From CAVRCA01 sp965218045 (GTDB lineage Bacteria; Pseudomonadota; Alphaproteobacteria; Acetobacterales; Acetobacteraceae): a DNA stretch of 64,000 nucleotides. Shown here in pieces: positions 56,471 through 64,000 of this stretch (within the stretch, counting starts at the first letter, position 1; each line of letters begins with the position of its first letter). Below the pieces are notes generated by a model. That model worked only from the letters and a program-made list of their open reading frames with translations, had not been told where the DNA came from and searched no databases. The stretch is taken from contig CBDCJX010000002.1 of assembly GCA_965218045.1 (NCBI GenBank), positions 1-64,000 of the forward strand, in the 5' to 3' direction. The position numbers and the translations under genes were made by a program.

Positions 56471-57058
56471 ATGCAGATCACGGTTTCCGGCAAGCAGGTC
56501 GAGCTCTCGGACGCGTTGCAGGAGCGCGTCGCGCGCCATCTCGAGCTTATTTCGAGCAAGTATTTCGACCACGCGATGGAGGCCAACGTCACTTTCGGCC
56601 GCGCTCGCAGCTTCTTCACCTGCGACATCAACATCCATGCCGGGCGTGGCCTGATCTTGCGCGGCGAGGGGGAGGCGGCGGATGCGAACGGCGCGTTCGA
56701 CGACGCCGCCGAGCACATTGCCAAGCGCCTGCGCCGCTATCGCCGACGGGTCAACGACCACGCCCGCGACCTTGCCAGCCGCGCCCGCCCCGAGGCGGCA
56801 CGGCAATACGTGCTGCGCCAGGACGACGAATCCGGCGCCGACCAGGTGGACGGGCACGACATCGCGGCCTATGCCACGGTGATCGCCGAGACGCCCGCCG
56901 AGATCAGCCGGCTATCGGTCGGCGAGGCGGTGATGCAGCTCGATCTGGCCGACCAGGCCGTGCTGATGTTTCGCAACAGCGCCAGCGGCGAGCTCAACGT
57001 GGTCTATCGCCGCTCGGACGGCCATATTGGCTGGATCGACCCATCCACCATCGGGTGA
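56471..57058 (+). CDS. hpf: ribosome hibernation-promoting factor, long form
   Basis: A 195-residue long HPF. The N-terminal S30AE domain spans 'MQITVSGKQVELSDALQERV' to 'HIAKRLRRYRRRVNDH'. The C-terminal dimerisation domain contains 'AVMQLDLADQAVLMFRNSAS' and 'LNVVYRRSDGHIGWIDP'. It pairs 70S ribosomes into inactive 100S particles in stationary phase. GGGGGAGG lies before the ATG. Linkage to rpoN is conserved. Confidence 0.95.
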   Translation: MQITVSGKQVELSDALQERVARHLELISSKYFDHAMEANVTFGRARSFFTCDINIHAGRGLILRGEGEAADANGAFDDAAEHIAKRLRRYRRRVNDHARDLASRARPEAARQYVLRQDDESGADQVDGHDIAAYATVIAETPAEISRLSVGEAVMQLDLADQAVLMFRNSASGELNVVYRRSDGHIGWIDPSTIG

Positions 57059-57175
57059 GACGCCACGCGCGTCCACCGATGGCAATGTTGGATCGTTTTC
57101 AATCCCAACGGCGAGCTCTAACGGCGATTACGTTGCTGAACCGGAACAATTAGGGCGTGCCTCGACGCGACGCGT

Positions 57176-57931
57176 TCATCCCGGTTCGAAAAGTCTGCCC
57201 GGCGGGCCGTGGACGACCCACGGCAGCTGGTCGACCCGCCGGGCGGCACGACGACGGCGGGAACGGCCGGTCGCTTGCGGCATCTCGGCGGAGGAACTTC
57301 GCGCGGGCGCACCGGCGCCACCGGGCGCTGCGGCGTTGGCTGGTGCACCATCGTCGGCGGGCGCACCGGCGGGCGAGGCTGCGGCGCGCTTACGCGGCCT
57401 GAGCAAGAGGGGGTGTTCGAATAGCCTGATGCCCAGCATCTGGCAGAGCGGGCGTAGCAGCCGGCCCATCTGCGGCGCGGCTTGCAGCAGCGCCACCATC
57501 TCCGGGTCGGACAGCAGATGGTTCAGCTGACTGTCATAGACGGCCGCCTCCGGCACCAGCCGAAGCAGCCAGGCAAAGCCGCGCGGCAGACGCTTGGCCA
57601 GACGATCCGCCGGATCATCCGACTTGCGCCGCTTCGCTTGCCGCTCGGCGCGCGAGTCCGCCGACTGGTCGGACGCACCCGACGCGGACCTCCGCGCGGC
57701 GGCCGGGAGCTCGCCGGACTGGACCCGGGCGGCCAGCTTGGCGAACCGCACGCCGGTGCGTCGCAGCCGGAGCCAGATCAGGTTGGCAATGGCCACCGCA
57801 ATCCAGCCCCTGGCACTGCGCGCGGCAGCGGCCTGGCACAGCGCCTCGATGATGAAGGCGAAGCGTTCGATTGGGGGTGGGAGGACGTAGGTCACGAACG
57901 GAATAGAACACAACGCGAACAAGGTGCGCAA
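57176..57931 (-). CDS. hypothetical protein, paralog of 34415-35062
   Basis: A 251-residue protein of unknown function. Core block 'EMVALLQAAPQMGRLLRPLC' near residue 144, preceded by 'RRTGVRFAKLAARVQSGELP', aligns with the protein at 34415-35062. The N-terminus ('FAFIIEALCQAAAARSARGW') is an amphipathic helix. The C-terminus is Ala/Pro/Arg-rich and probably disordered. The start is uncertain: TTG 57931, or GTG 57895, neither with a good ribosome site. The DUF1150 gene lies upstream on the same strand, beyond a strong hairpin. Confidence 0.65.
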   Translation of the reverse strand: MRTLFALCSIPFVTYVLPPPIERFAFIIEALCQAAAARSARGWIAVAIANLIWLRLRRTGVRFAKLAARVQSGELPAAARRSASGASDQSADSRAERQAKRRKSDDPADRLAKRLPRGFAWLLRLVPEAAVYDSQLNHLLSDPEMVALLQAAPQMGRLLRPLCQMLGIRLFEHPLLLRPRKRAAASPAGAPADDGAPANAAAPGGAGAPARSSSAEMPQATGRSRRRRAARRVDQLPWVVHGPPGRLFEPG

Positions 57932-58015
57932 GGAAAATCCCCGGGCTCGGCACCCACCCGGCCATCCCCGCCGTCCGGACGCCCGCCCCTGTTCGCGGCG
58001 GGAAACCAGCCGTGG

Positions 58016-58051
58016 CCTTCCCGCCGACCGAGTCGGCGGTCGGCGGGAAGG
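58016..58051 (-). terminator. 14-bp stem hairpin downstream of DUF1150
   Basis: A perfect 14-bp stem (58016-58029 with 58038-58051) around an 8-nt loop lies 22 bp after the DUF1150 stop. It is very G+C-rich. The following minus-strand bases have only a short T-tract (GGTTTCC), so it may act as a terminator or an mRNA-end protector. Confidence 0.5.
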
Positions 58052-58073
58052 GGGTTGGATGCGGCCGCCAGTG

Positions 58074-58331
58074 TCAGTGCACCAGCGCGGGCATCATCTC
58101 GTGCTGGCGGATGGCGGCGACGGCCACCTCTTGATCGGCAGCGATCGCCATCGGCGTGCCATCGGCGGCATGGATCGCGAAGGCGATCCCATCATCGGTT
58201 GAAACCGGCTTCACATAGGCGATGTGCGATACGCCGAGTTGCGCGAGCTGCTGCTGTGACAGGTGCCGGATGTCCATCATGACGGCGTCGCCGCCCGGTC
58301 CGGTCTGCTCGTTGGTCGGATCGGTGTTCAT
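58074..58331 (-). CDS. DUF1150 family protein
   Basis: An 85-residue protein. The conserved part is 'IRHLSQQQLAQLGVSHIAYV' then 'FAIHAADGTPMAIAADQEVA', as in alphaproteobacterial DUF1150 proteins, which usually sit next to an hsp20 gene, as here. AGGAGA precedes ATG 58331 by 7 nt. The frame extends further upstream without homology. Function unknown; a link with heat stress is inferred from location. Confidence 0.82.
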   Translation of the reverse strand: MNTDPTNEQTGPGGDAVMMDIRHLSQQQLAQLGVSHIAYVKPVSTDDGIAFAIHAADGTPMAIAADQEVAVAAIRQHEMMPALVH

Positions 58332-58448
58332 CGTCGATTCTCCTGACGGACCCGCGGCTGATCCCCAGCCCGCTGCCGCCTGTCGCTGTTCCGGGTCTGT
58401 CACGCAGCCCCCGGTCGTGTCCCCGGTCGTGTCCCTAGTCGTCCTTCG

Positions 58449-58922
58449 CTAATCCTGTTCGGTCTCCACGATGCGCCGCCGTTCGCCCTCGCCCATCGCT
58501 GGCTGGGTCGCGCCGGGCCGGCCGATGGCGATCGTCCTGACCCGCGACTCCGGCTGCGGCCGGGCCAGATCGATATGCAGCAAGCCGTTGTCGAGCCAGG
58601 CCCCCTTCACCTCGATCCCCTCGGCCATCACGAAGGACCGCTGGAACTGCCGCGCCGCGATACCGCGATGCAGGAAGACACGGCCCTGCGTGTCGTCGGT
58701 CTGGCGTCCCCGGATCACCAGCTGGTTGTCCTCCTGGGTGATCTGCAGGTCGGTCATGGTAAAGCCGGCGACGGCCAAGGTTATCCGTAACCCGGTCGGC
58801 GCGGTCTGTTCGATATTGTACGGCGGGTAGCCATCAGACGAGGTCTTCGACGCGCGTTCAAGCATCTGCTCGAGATGGTCAAAGCCCAGGAACAACGGCG
58901 AGGTGAACATCCGGGCGGTCAT
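58449..58922 (-). CDS. hsp20: Hsp20/alpha-crystallin small heat-shock protein
   Basis: A 157-residue ATP-independent holdase. The alpha-crystallin domain spans about residues 36-130: 'PPYNIEQTAPTGLRITLAVA', 'NQLVIRGRQTDDTQGRVFLH' and 'AWLDNGLLHIDLARP', the last being the GxL-type core. It follows 'PLFLGFDHLEQMLERASK', typical of alphaproteobacterial IbpA-like proteins. GAGGAGG precedes ATG 58922. A CTTG-type motif near 59040 followed by CCAACAT could be a heat-shock promoter, with low confidence. DUF1150 follows it. Confidence 0.92.
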   Translation of the reverse strand: MTARMFTSPLFLGFDHLEQMLERASKTSSDGYPPYNIEQTAPTGLRITLAVAGFTMTDLQITQEDNQLVIRGRQTDDTQGRVFLHRGIAARQFQRSFVMAEGIEVKGAWLDNGLLHIDLARPQPESRVRTIAIGRPGATQPAMGEGERRRIVETEQD

Positions 58923-59121
58923 GGCCCCCTCCTCAGAGCGAAGCCGGGCCTTCGCCTTCCCTGGCGGGGCCCGTCGGCCGGGACCCGATCTCGGCATCCC
59001 GGCAGGCTAACATGTTGGCACTGCGAACTTCCTTCGCAAGGGGTCCAAGCAGGGGGATCGCCGGCCGGGCTGGGAATGGCACCGCCAGCCACGATCGCCC
59101 TGCGAGGCGGAGCGTCGCCCA

Positions 59122-59176
59122 TTGGTCAGCCGGTTGGTCAGCCGGTTGGTCAGCCGGTTGATCAGCCCGTTGATCG
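59122..59176 (+). repeat. 12-bp tandem repeat before def
   Basis: Three exact copies of TTGGTCAGCCGG (59122-59157), a diverged fourth (TTGATCAGCCCG, 59158-59169) and a partial fifth. They lie directly before the def ribosome site. The unit is a multiple of 3 and, read in the def frame, would give a GQPV repeat. Repeat number could vary between strains. Confidence 0.85.
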
Positions 59177-59183
59177 AGAGGTG

Positions 59184-59753
59184 ATGGCCCGCTACATGCC
59201 CGCCATGAGCGAAACCGCGACTCTCGAGCGACTGCGCATCCTGATCGCGCCCGACAAGCTGCTGCGCGCCAAGGCCAATCCGGTCGGCGTGGGCGACGCG
59301 GCGACGGTGCGCGACCTGGTGCCGCGCATGTTCTCGACCATGTATCACGCCCCCGGCATCGGGCTGGCCGCACCCCAGGTCGGGGTCGGGCTGCGGCTGG
59401 CGGTGGTCGACCTGATGCCGAACGACAAGCCCGCCCCGATCGTGCTGGTCAATCCGCAGGTCGTGGCGGTGAGCGAGGCGCTGGCGGTCCGCGAGGAAGG
59501 CTGCCTGTCGCTCCCTGGGCAGTATGCCGACGTGACCCGGCCGCTGCGGGTGAAGGTGCGCTATCTCGATCCGACCGGCACCCGGCAAGAGCTCGAGGCG
59601 GAGGGGTTGCTCGCCGCCTGCCTGCAACACGAGATCGATCACCTCGACGGGGTGCTGTTCGTCGACCATGTATCGAGCCTCAAGCGCAACATGATCATGC
59701 GGCGCCTGGCCAAGGAGATGCGGCAGAAGCGCGATGAGGATGCCGGGCGATAG
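59184..59753 (+). CDS. def: peptide deformylase
   Basis: A 189-residue metalloenzyme that removes the formyl group from nascent proteins. Motif 1 'GIGLAAPQVG', motif 2 'EEGCLSLPGQY' with the metal Cys, and motif 3 'QHEIDHLDGVLF' (HExxH) are intact. The ATG at 59184 follows GAGAGG; a GTG 3 bp earlier is possible. A run of 12-bp repeats lies just upstream. It is the first gene of def-fmt-truA. Confidence 0.95.
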   Translation: MARYMPAMSETATLERLRILIAPDKLLRAKANPVGVGDAATVRDLVPRMFSTMYHAPGIGLAAPQVGVGLRLAVVDLMPNDKPAPIVLVNPQVVAVSEALAVREEGCLSLPGQYADVTRPLRVKVRYLDPTGTRQELEAEGLLAACLQHEIDHLDGVLFVDHVSSLKRNMIMRRLAKEMRQKRDEDAGR

Positions 59754-59792
59754 ACGCGGACAGGCGCTGACCGGGGCCGGGGGATAGCGGGC

Positions 59793-60719
59793 TTGCGCCT
59801 CGCCTTCATGGGCAGTCCGGATTTCGCGGTACCCGCCCTGCGCGCGCTGGTCGCCGCCGGGCACGATGTCGCCGCCGTGTATTGTCAGCAGCCGCGCCCG
59901 GCCGGTCGCGGGCAGGCCGTCCGTCGGGCGCCGGTCCACGTGGCGGCCGACGAGCTGGGCCTGCTGGTGCGTTCGCCGGCGCGCCTGCGCGCCGACCCGG
60001 ACGCGCAGGCGGCGTTTGCAGCCCTCGATCTGGATGGGGCGGTGGTTGCCGCCTACGGGCTGATCCTGCCGCGGCCGATGCTGGAGGCGCCGCGTCGCGG
60101 CTGCCTCAACATCCATGCCAGCCTGCTGCCCCGCTGGCGCGGTGCCGCGCCGATCCAGGCGGCGATCCTGGCCGGCGATCCGGTCACCGGCGTCACCATC
60201 ATGCAGATGGACGCGGGCCTGGACACCGGCGCGATGCTGCTCGATGCGAGGGTGCCGATCACGTCGCGCACCACCGCCGCCGACCTGCACGACGCGCTGG
60301 CCGCGATCGGCGCTCGGCTGGCGTTGCGCGTGCTCGACGAGGCGCCCCCGGCACGATCGCAGCCCGACGCGGGCGTGACCTACGCGCCGAAACTGACCCG
60401 CGAGGACGGCCGGATCGACTGGCGCCGCGACGCGGCCGCGCTCGACCGGCAGGTGCGGGCGCTCAATCCCTGGCCCGGCACGTTCACCACCCTCGCCGGG
60501 GAGGTGCTGAAGGTGCGCCGCGCCGCGCCGATGCCAGAGCAAGCGGGGCCGGAGCAAGCCGTCGGCGCCCCCGGCACCGTGCTCGACGAGGCGCTGACCG
60601 TCGTCTGCGGTGCCGGGGCGCTGCGGCTGCTCACGGTGCAGCGGCCCGGGCGCGCCGCGATGGGGGCCGCCGAGCTGCAACGCGGATTGCGGCTGCCGCC
60701 CGGCACCCGGCTGGGCTGA
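59793..60719 (+). CDS. fmt: methionyl-tRNA formyltransferase
   Basis: A 308-residue enzyme that formylates initiator Met-tRNA with 10-formyl-THF. 'RLAFMGSPDFAVPALRALVA' opens the formyltransferase domain, and the catalytic Asn/His/Asp are in 'GCLNIHASLLPRWRGAAPIQ' and 'MQMDAGLDTGAMLLD'. The C-terminal OB-like domain starts near 'DWRRDAAALDRQVRALNPWP'. The start is TTG 59793, supported by homology. It comes 39 bp after def. Confidence 0.95.
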   Translation: MRLAFMGSPDFAVPALRALVAAGHDVAAVYCQQPRPAGRGQAVRRAPVHVAADELGLLVRSPARLRADPDAQAAFAALDLDGAVVAAYGLILPRPMLEAPRRGCLNIHASLLPRWRGAAPIQAAILAGDPVTGVTIMQMDAGLDTGAMLLDARVPITSRTTAADLHDALAAIGARLALRVLDEAPPARSQPDAGVTYAPKLTREDGRIDWRRDAAALDRQVRALNPWPGTFTTLAGEVLKVRRAAPMPEQAGPEQAVGAPGTVLDEALTVVCGAGALRLLTVQRPGRAAMGAAELQRGLRLPPGTRLG

Positions 60720-60730
60720 CGGCCCGCACG

Positions 60731-61492
60731 ATGTCCCGATGGGCGCTGCGCCTGGAATATGATGGCACGGCCTATGTCGGCTGGCAGCGCCAGGCGAGCG
60801 GCGTGTCGGTGCAGCACGTGCTGGAGGCGGCCGCAACGCGGCTCAACGGCGGCCACCCCGTCGCCAGCGTCGTCGCCGGCCGCACCGATGCCGGCGTGCA
60901 CGCGACCGCGCAGGTCGCGCACATCGACCTGCCGGACGGGATCGCCGCCGACAAGCTGCGCGACGCGCTCAATTTCCACATGAAGCCGCACCCGGTGGTG
61001 GTGCTCGACGCCGCACCGGTCGCCGAGACCTGGAGCGCGCGGTTCTGCGCGATCCGCCGGCGCTACCGCTACAGCATCCTGCAACGTCGCGCCCGCCCGG
61101 CGCTGCTGGTCGGCCGGGTGTGGCACGTGCGCTCCGTGCTGGACGCCGAGGCGATGCGGCAGGCGGCGGGCGCGTTGCTCGGGCGGCACGACTTCTCGTC
61201 GTTCCGTGCCGCAGCCTGCCAGGCCAACAGCCCGCAACGCACGCTCGATCGGCTGGATGTGCGCCCGGACGGTGACCGGATCGAAATCACCGCCGAGGCG
61301 CGCAGCTTCCTGCACCATCAGGTGCGCAACATGGTCGGCACGCTCAAGCTGGTCGGCGAGGGACGCTGGCAGGTGGCGGATGTCGCGGCAGCGCTGCTGG
61401 CCCGTGATCGCGCCGCCGCCGGTCCGACCGCGCCGGCGGCGGGGCTGTGCCTGGTCGGGGTGGACTACGCCCCCGACCCTTTCACGCCGTGA
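60731..61492 (+). CDS. truA: tRNA pseudouridine(38-40) synthase
   Basis: A 253-residue TruA that modifies positions 38-40 of the tRNA anticodon arm. The catalytic Asp is in 'VVAGRTDAGVHATAQVAHID'. 'LEYDGTAYVGWQRQ' opens it, and 'FLHHQVRNMVGTLKLVGEG' with 'APAAGLCLVGVDY' close it. It follows fmt by 11 bp and overlaps the convergent membrane-protein gene by 11 bp. Confidence 0.96.
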   Translation: MSRWALRLEYDGTAYVGWQRQASGVSVQHVLEAAATRLNGGHPVASVVAGRTDAGVHATAQVAHIDLPDGIAADKLRDALNFHMKPHPVVVLDAAPVAETWSARFCAIRRRYRYSILQRRARPALLVGRVWHVRSVLDAEAMRQAAGALLGRHDFSSFRAAACQANSPQRTLDRLDVRPDGDRIEITAEARSFLHHQVRNMVGTLKLVGEGRWQVADVAAALLARDRAAAGPTAPAAGLCLVGVDYAPDPFTP

Positions 61493-62093
61493 CCCGTTCA
61501 AGCCGGCGGGGCCTGTCCCATCGAGCCCAGCAGCTTGGAAGCGTCACCAGCGCGGCGGTCCCCAGGTTGACGCCGAGCACCAGCAGCGCCGCGCGCCCCC
61601 CCGACAGCGCCAGCCCGTGCCGGGCCACGAACCAGTGCAGCCACAACCCGTAGCCGACCAGCGTGGACACGAAGACGAGGCCGGCAAGGCGATTCGGCAA
61701 TCCGCCGGCCATCAGCAGGCCCAGCACCAGCAGCAGCAAGGCCGCCACCGCCGCGATGCCCCACTGGCACCAGTTGAACGCGGTGGCGAAGCGCGGCCAC
61801 TGCTCCTCGCGCCCCCAGCGACAGGCGAACCACCAGGACAGCACCGGCGGCGCCAGCAGAGCGCACATGGTCGCCAGCAGGTTGGACAGCGCCGGCAGCC
61901 CGGCCCCGCCACCCACCACCACCAGAACGCTGCCGACCAGCGGAAAGGCGATCAGCGGCGCCAGGCTGGCGAGAAACGCCTGGCCGGTATTGCCGAAATG
62001 CCGCAGCCCGTCGGCGCGGCCACGCACCAGGCGGCCGACGCCGACCAGGATGCTCGGCCGGCGTCCGGGACCGCGCGGCGCGGGATCGCTCAT
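61482..62093 (-). CDS. hypothetical integral membrane protein
   Basis: A 203-residue membrane protein with about five helices, including 'AFPLVGSVLVVVGGGAGLPA', 'AAVAALLLLVLGLLMAGGL' and 'GLVFVSTLVGYGLWLHWFVA'. The N-terminal cytoplasmic part is Arg-rich. No family recognised. The ATG overlaps the dapE stop (ATGA), so it is translated with dapD-dapE. Confidence 0.72.
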   Translation of the reverse strand: MSDPAPRGPGRRPSILVGVGRLVRGRADGLRHFGNTGQAFLASLAPLIAFPLVGSVLVVVGGGAGLPALSNLLATMCALLAPPVLSWWFACRWGREEQWPRFATAFNWCQWGIAAVAALLLLVLGLLMAGGLPNRLAGLVFVSTLVGYGLWLHWFVARHGLALSGGRAALLVLGVNLGTAALVTLPSCWARWDRPRRLERVTA

Positions 62094-63225
62094 GGCAGGA
62101 ACGCCGCGATCGTGGCGGCGTAGATCCGCGCCAGTTGCCGCAGTTCGGCCACCGGGACGCACTCGTCGGCCTGGTGCATCGTGGCACCGACCAGGCCGAA
62201 CTCGGCCACCGGGCAGAGCCGGGCGATGAAACGGGCATCCGAAGTGCCGCCGCCGGTGTCCAGCGCCGGTTCGCGGCCGACCACCTGGGCGATCGCGTGC
62301 CGCAACGTGTCGACCATCGGGCCGGGCGTGGTGAGGAAGCTCTCGCCGCTGACAGCGACATGGAGCTCGAACCTGTCGGCGTCGGCGTGCTGCGCCAGCA
62401 CGGCGCGCAGCCAGCCGGTCAGCGAGGCGCCGTTGTGGCGGTCGTTGAAGCGGATGTTCAGCGCCGCACGCGCCGTCGCCGGGATCACGTTGGTCGCCGG
62501 GTTGCCGACATCGAGGCTGGTGAGCTGCAACGAGGACGGCTCGAACCACGCGCTGCCGGCGTCGAGCGGTGCGGCGGTGAGCGCGGCGCAGGCGCGGACG
62601 AGGCGATGCACCGGGTTGTCGGCGCGTTGCGGGTAGGCGACGTGGCCCTGGGTGCCGTGGATCGCGATCCGGGCGTTGAGGCTGCCGCGTCGGCCGATCT
62701 TGATCATGTCGCCGAGGCGGACCGGGTTGGTCGGCTCGCCGACGATGCAGAAATCCGGCACCTGATTGTTCGCCGCCATCCAGTCGAGCACCCGCGTGGT
62801 GCCGTCCACCGCCGGGCCTTCCTCGTCGCCGGTGATCAGCAGGCTGATTGAACCGGCGGTCGGCGCGCCGGCCGCAAGATGCCGCGCCACGGCGGCGACG
62901 AAGGCGGCGATCGCCCCTTTCATGTCGCAGGCGCCGCGCCCGTACAGCACGTCATCGCGCACCTCGCCGCCGAACGGGTCGGCACGCCACTCCGCCTCGC
63001 CCGCTGGCACCACGTCGGTGTGCCCGGCGAAACACAGATGCGGGCCGCCCTCGCCGATCCGCGCGAACAGGTTCTCGATCTCGCCGAACCGCAGCCGCGT
63101 GACGCTGAACCCAAGCCGCTCCAGCGCATCGGCGAGCACGCCTTGTGTTCCGGCATCAGCCGGTGTGACCGAGGCGCAGCGGATCAGCGCCTGCGCCAGC
63201 GGAAGGGGGTCATCGAGGCCGTGGG

Positions 63226-63229
<4 letters not shown>
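62090..63229 (-). CDS. dapE: succinyl-diaminopimelate desuccinylase
   Basis: A 379-residue M20 di-zinc hydrolase of the lysine/diaminopimelate pathway. Metal ligands are in 'LCFAGHTDVVPAGE', 'LYGRGACDMKGAIAAFV' and 'LLITGDEEGPAVDGTTRVLD'; 'DFCIVGEPTNPVRLGDMIKI' and 'GRRGSLNARIAIHGTQGHVA' are diagnostic. The catalytic Glu pair is intact. I place the start at TTG 63229, which overlaps the dapD stop (TTGA); homology begins shortly after. An upstream start inside dapD is unlikely. Confidence 0.94.

Positions 63230-64000
<771 letters not shown>

Noticed and set aside
57143..57176. GGAAC...CGTT as a second sigma-EcfG promoter
   Set aside because: The spacer is 25 bp, far from the 16-17 bp needed.

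Overview
This 64 kb window is G+C-rich chromosomal DNA, almost fully coded, that looks alphaproteobacterial, most likely Rhodospirillales/Acetobacteraceae. The evidence is a C4-pathway 5-aminolevulinate synthase, a lptC-lptA-lptB-rpoN-hpf run, a DUF1150 gene beside a small heat-shock gene, a twin-transmembrane gene ahead of etfB-etfA-hbdA, a KGG stress protein, and frequent TTG/GTG starts. The family-level placement is inference. No rRNA, CRISPR array, prophage or intact insertion sequence was seen. There is one tRNA (Leu, CAG).

Layout. 1-5160: thioredoxin tail, an alpha/beta hydrolase with a Cys nucleophile elbow, bifunctional PutA and a cupin. 5140-10128: an isolated molybdenum-hydroxylase large subunit, a PhyH-like dioxygenase and a SulP transporter. 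10129-16642: orphan ATP-grasp enzyme, amino-acid-type ABC binding protein, frameshifted M20 amidohydrolase, class II aldolase, lipoprotein, EamA exporter. 16767-19962: ALA synthase, class I glutamine amidotransferase, LolA-like protein, KGG stress protein. 20131-29052: a surface-glycan region with a 1170-residue three-module glycosyltransferase, a conserved unknown protein coupled to an acyl carrier protein, the full dTDP-L-rhamnose set (rfbB-A-C-D) and a GT2 enzyme. 29039-33209: RluA-type pseudouridine synthase, two dehydrogenases and an MFS transporter. 33231-34400: a lower-G+C islet with a HigBA module whose toxin gene carries an in-frame TGA. 34415-38210: a hypothetical gene behind a promoter that predicts a leaderless mRNA, a 2OG-Fe dioxygenase and an MscS channel.

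38331-41318 holds the twin-TM protein and the electron-transfer flavoprotein/3-hydroxybutyryl-CoA dehydrogenase operon. 41329-49109 (minus strand) is gltD-gltB followed by a discoidin plus GT11-like glycosyltransferase gene that seems to start at CTG. 49288-57058 holds an NDUFA9-like gene, tRNA-Leu, RNase D, and the envelope operon kdsD-lptC-lptA-lptB with rpoN and hpf. 57176-64000 holds a paralog of the hypothetical protein at 34415, DUF1150/Hsp20, def-fmt-truA, and dapD-dapE with a membrane protein; dapD runs off the window.

The best leads for new biology are the glycan genes (a WYxxxYPDV-type repeat shared by two unlinked glycosyltransferases, and an acyl carrier protein paired with an unknown Cys-containing protein beside rhamnose synthesis), the two-member hypothetical family, and unusual expression signals: a CTG start, a leaderless promoter, a sigma-EcfG-like promoter and a sigma-54-like site upstream of the operon that leads into rpoN. 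All calls come from reading the sequence; no database search or folding program was run.
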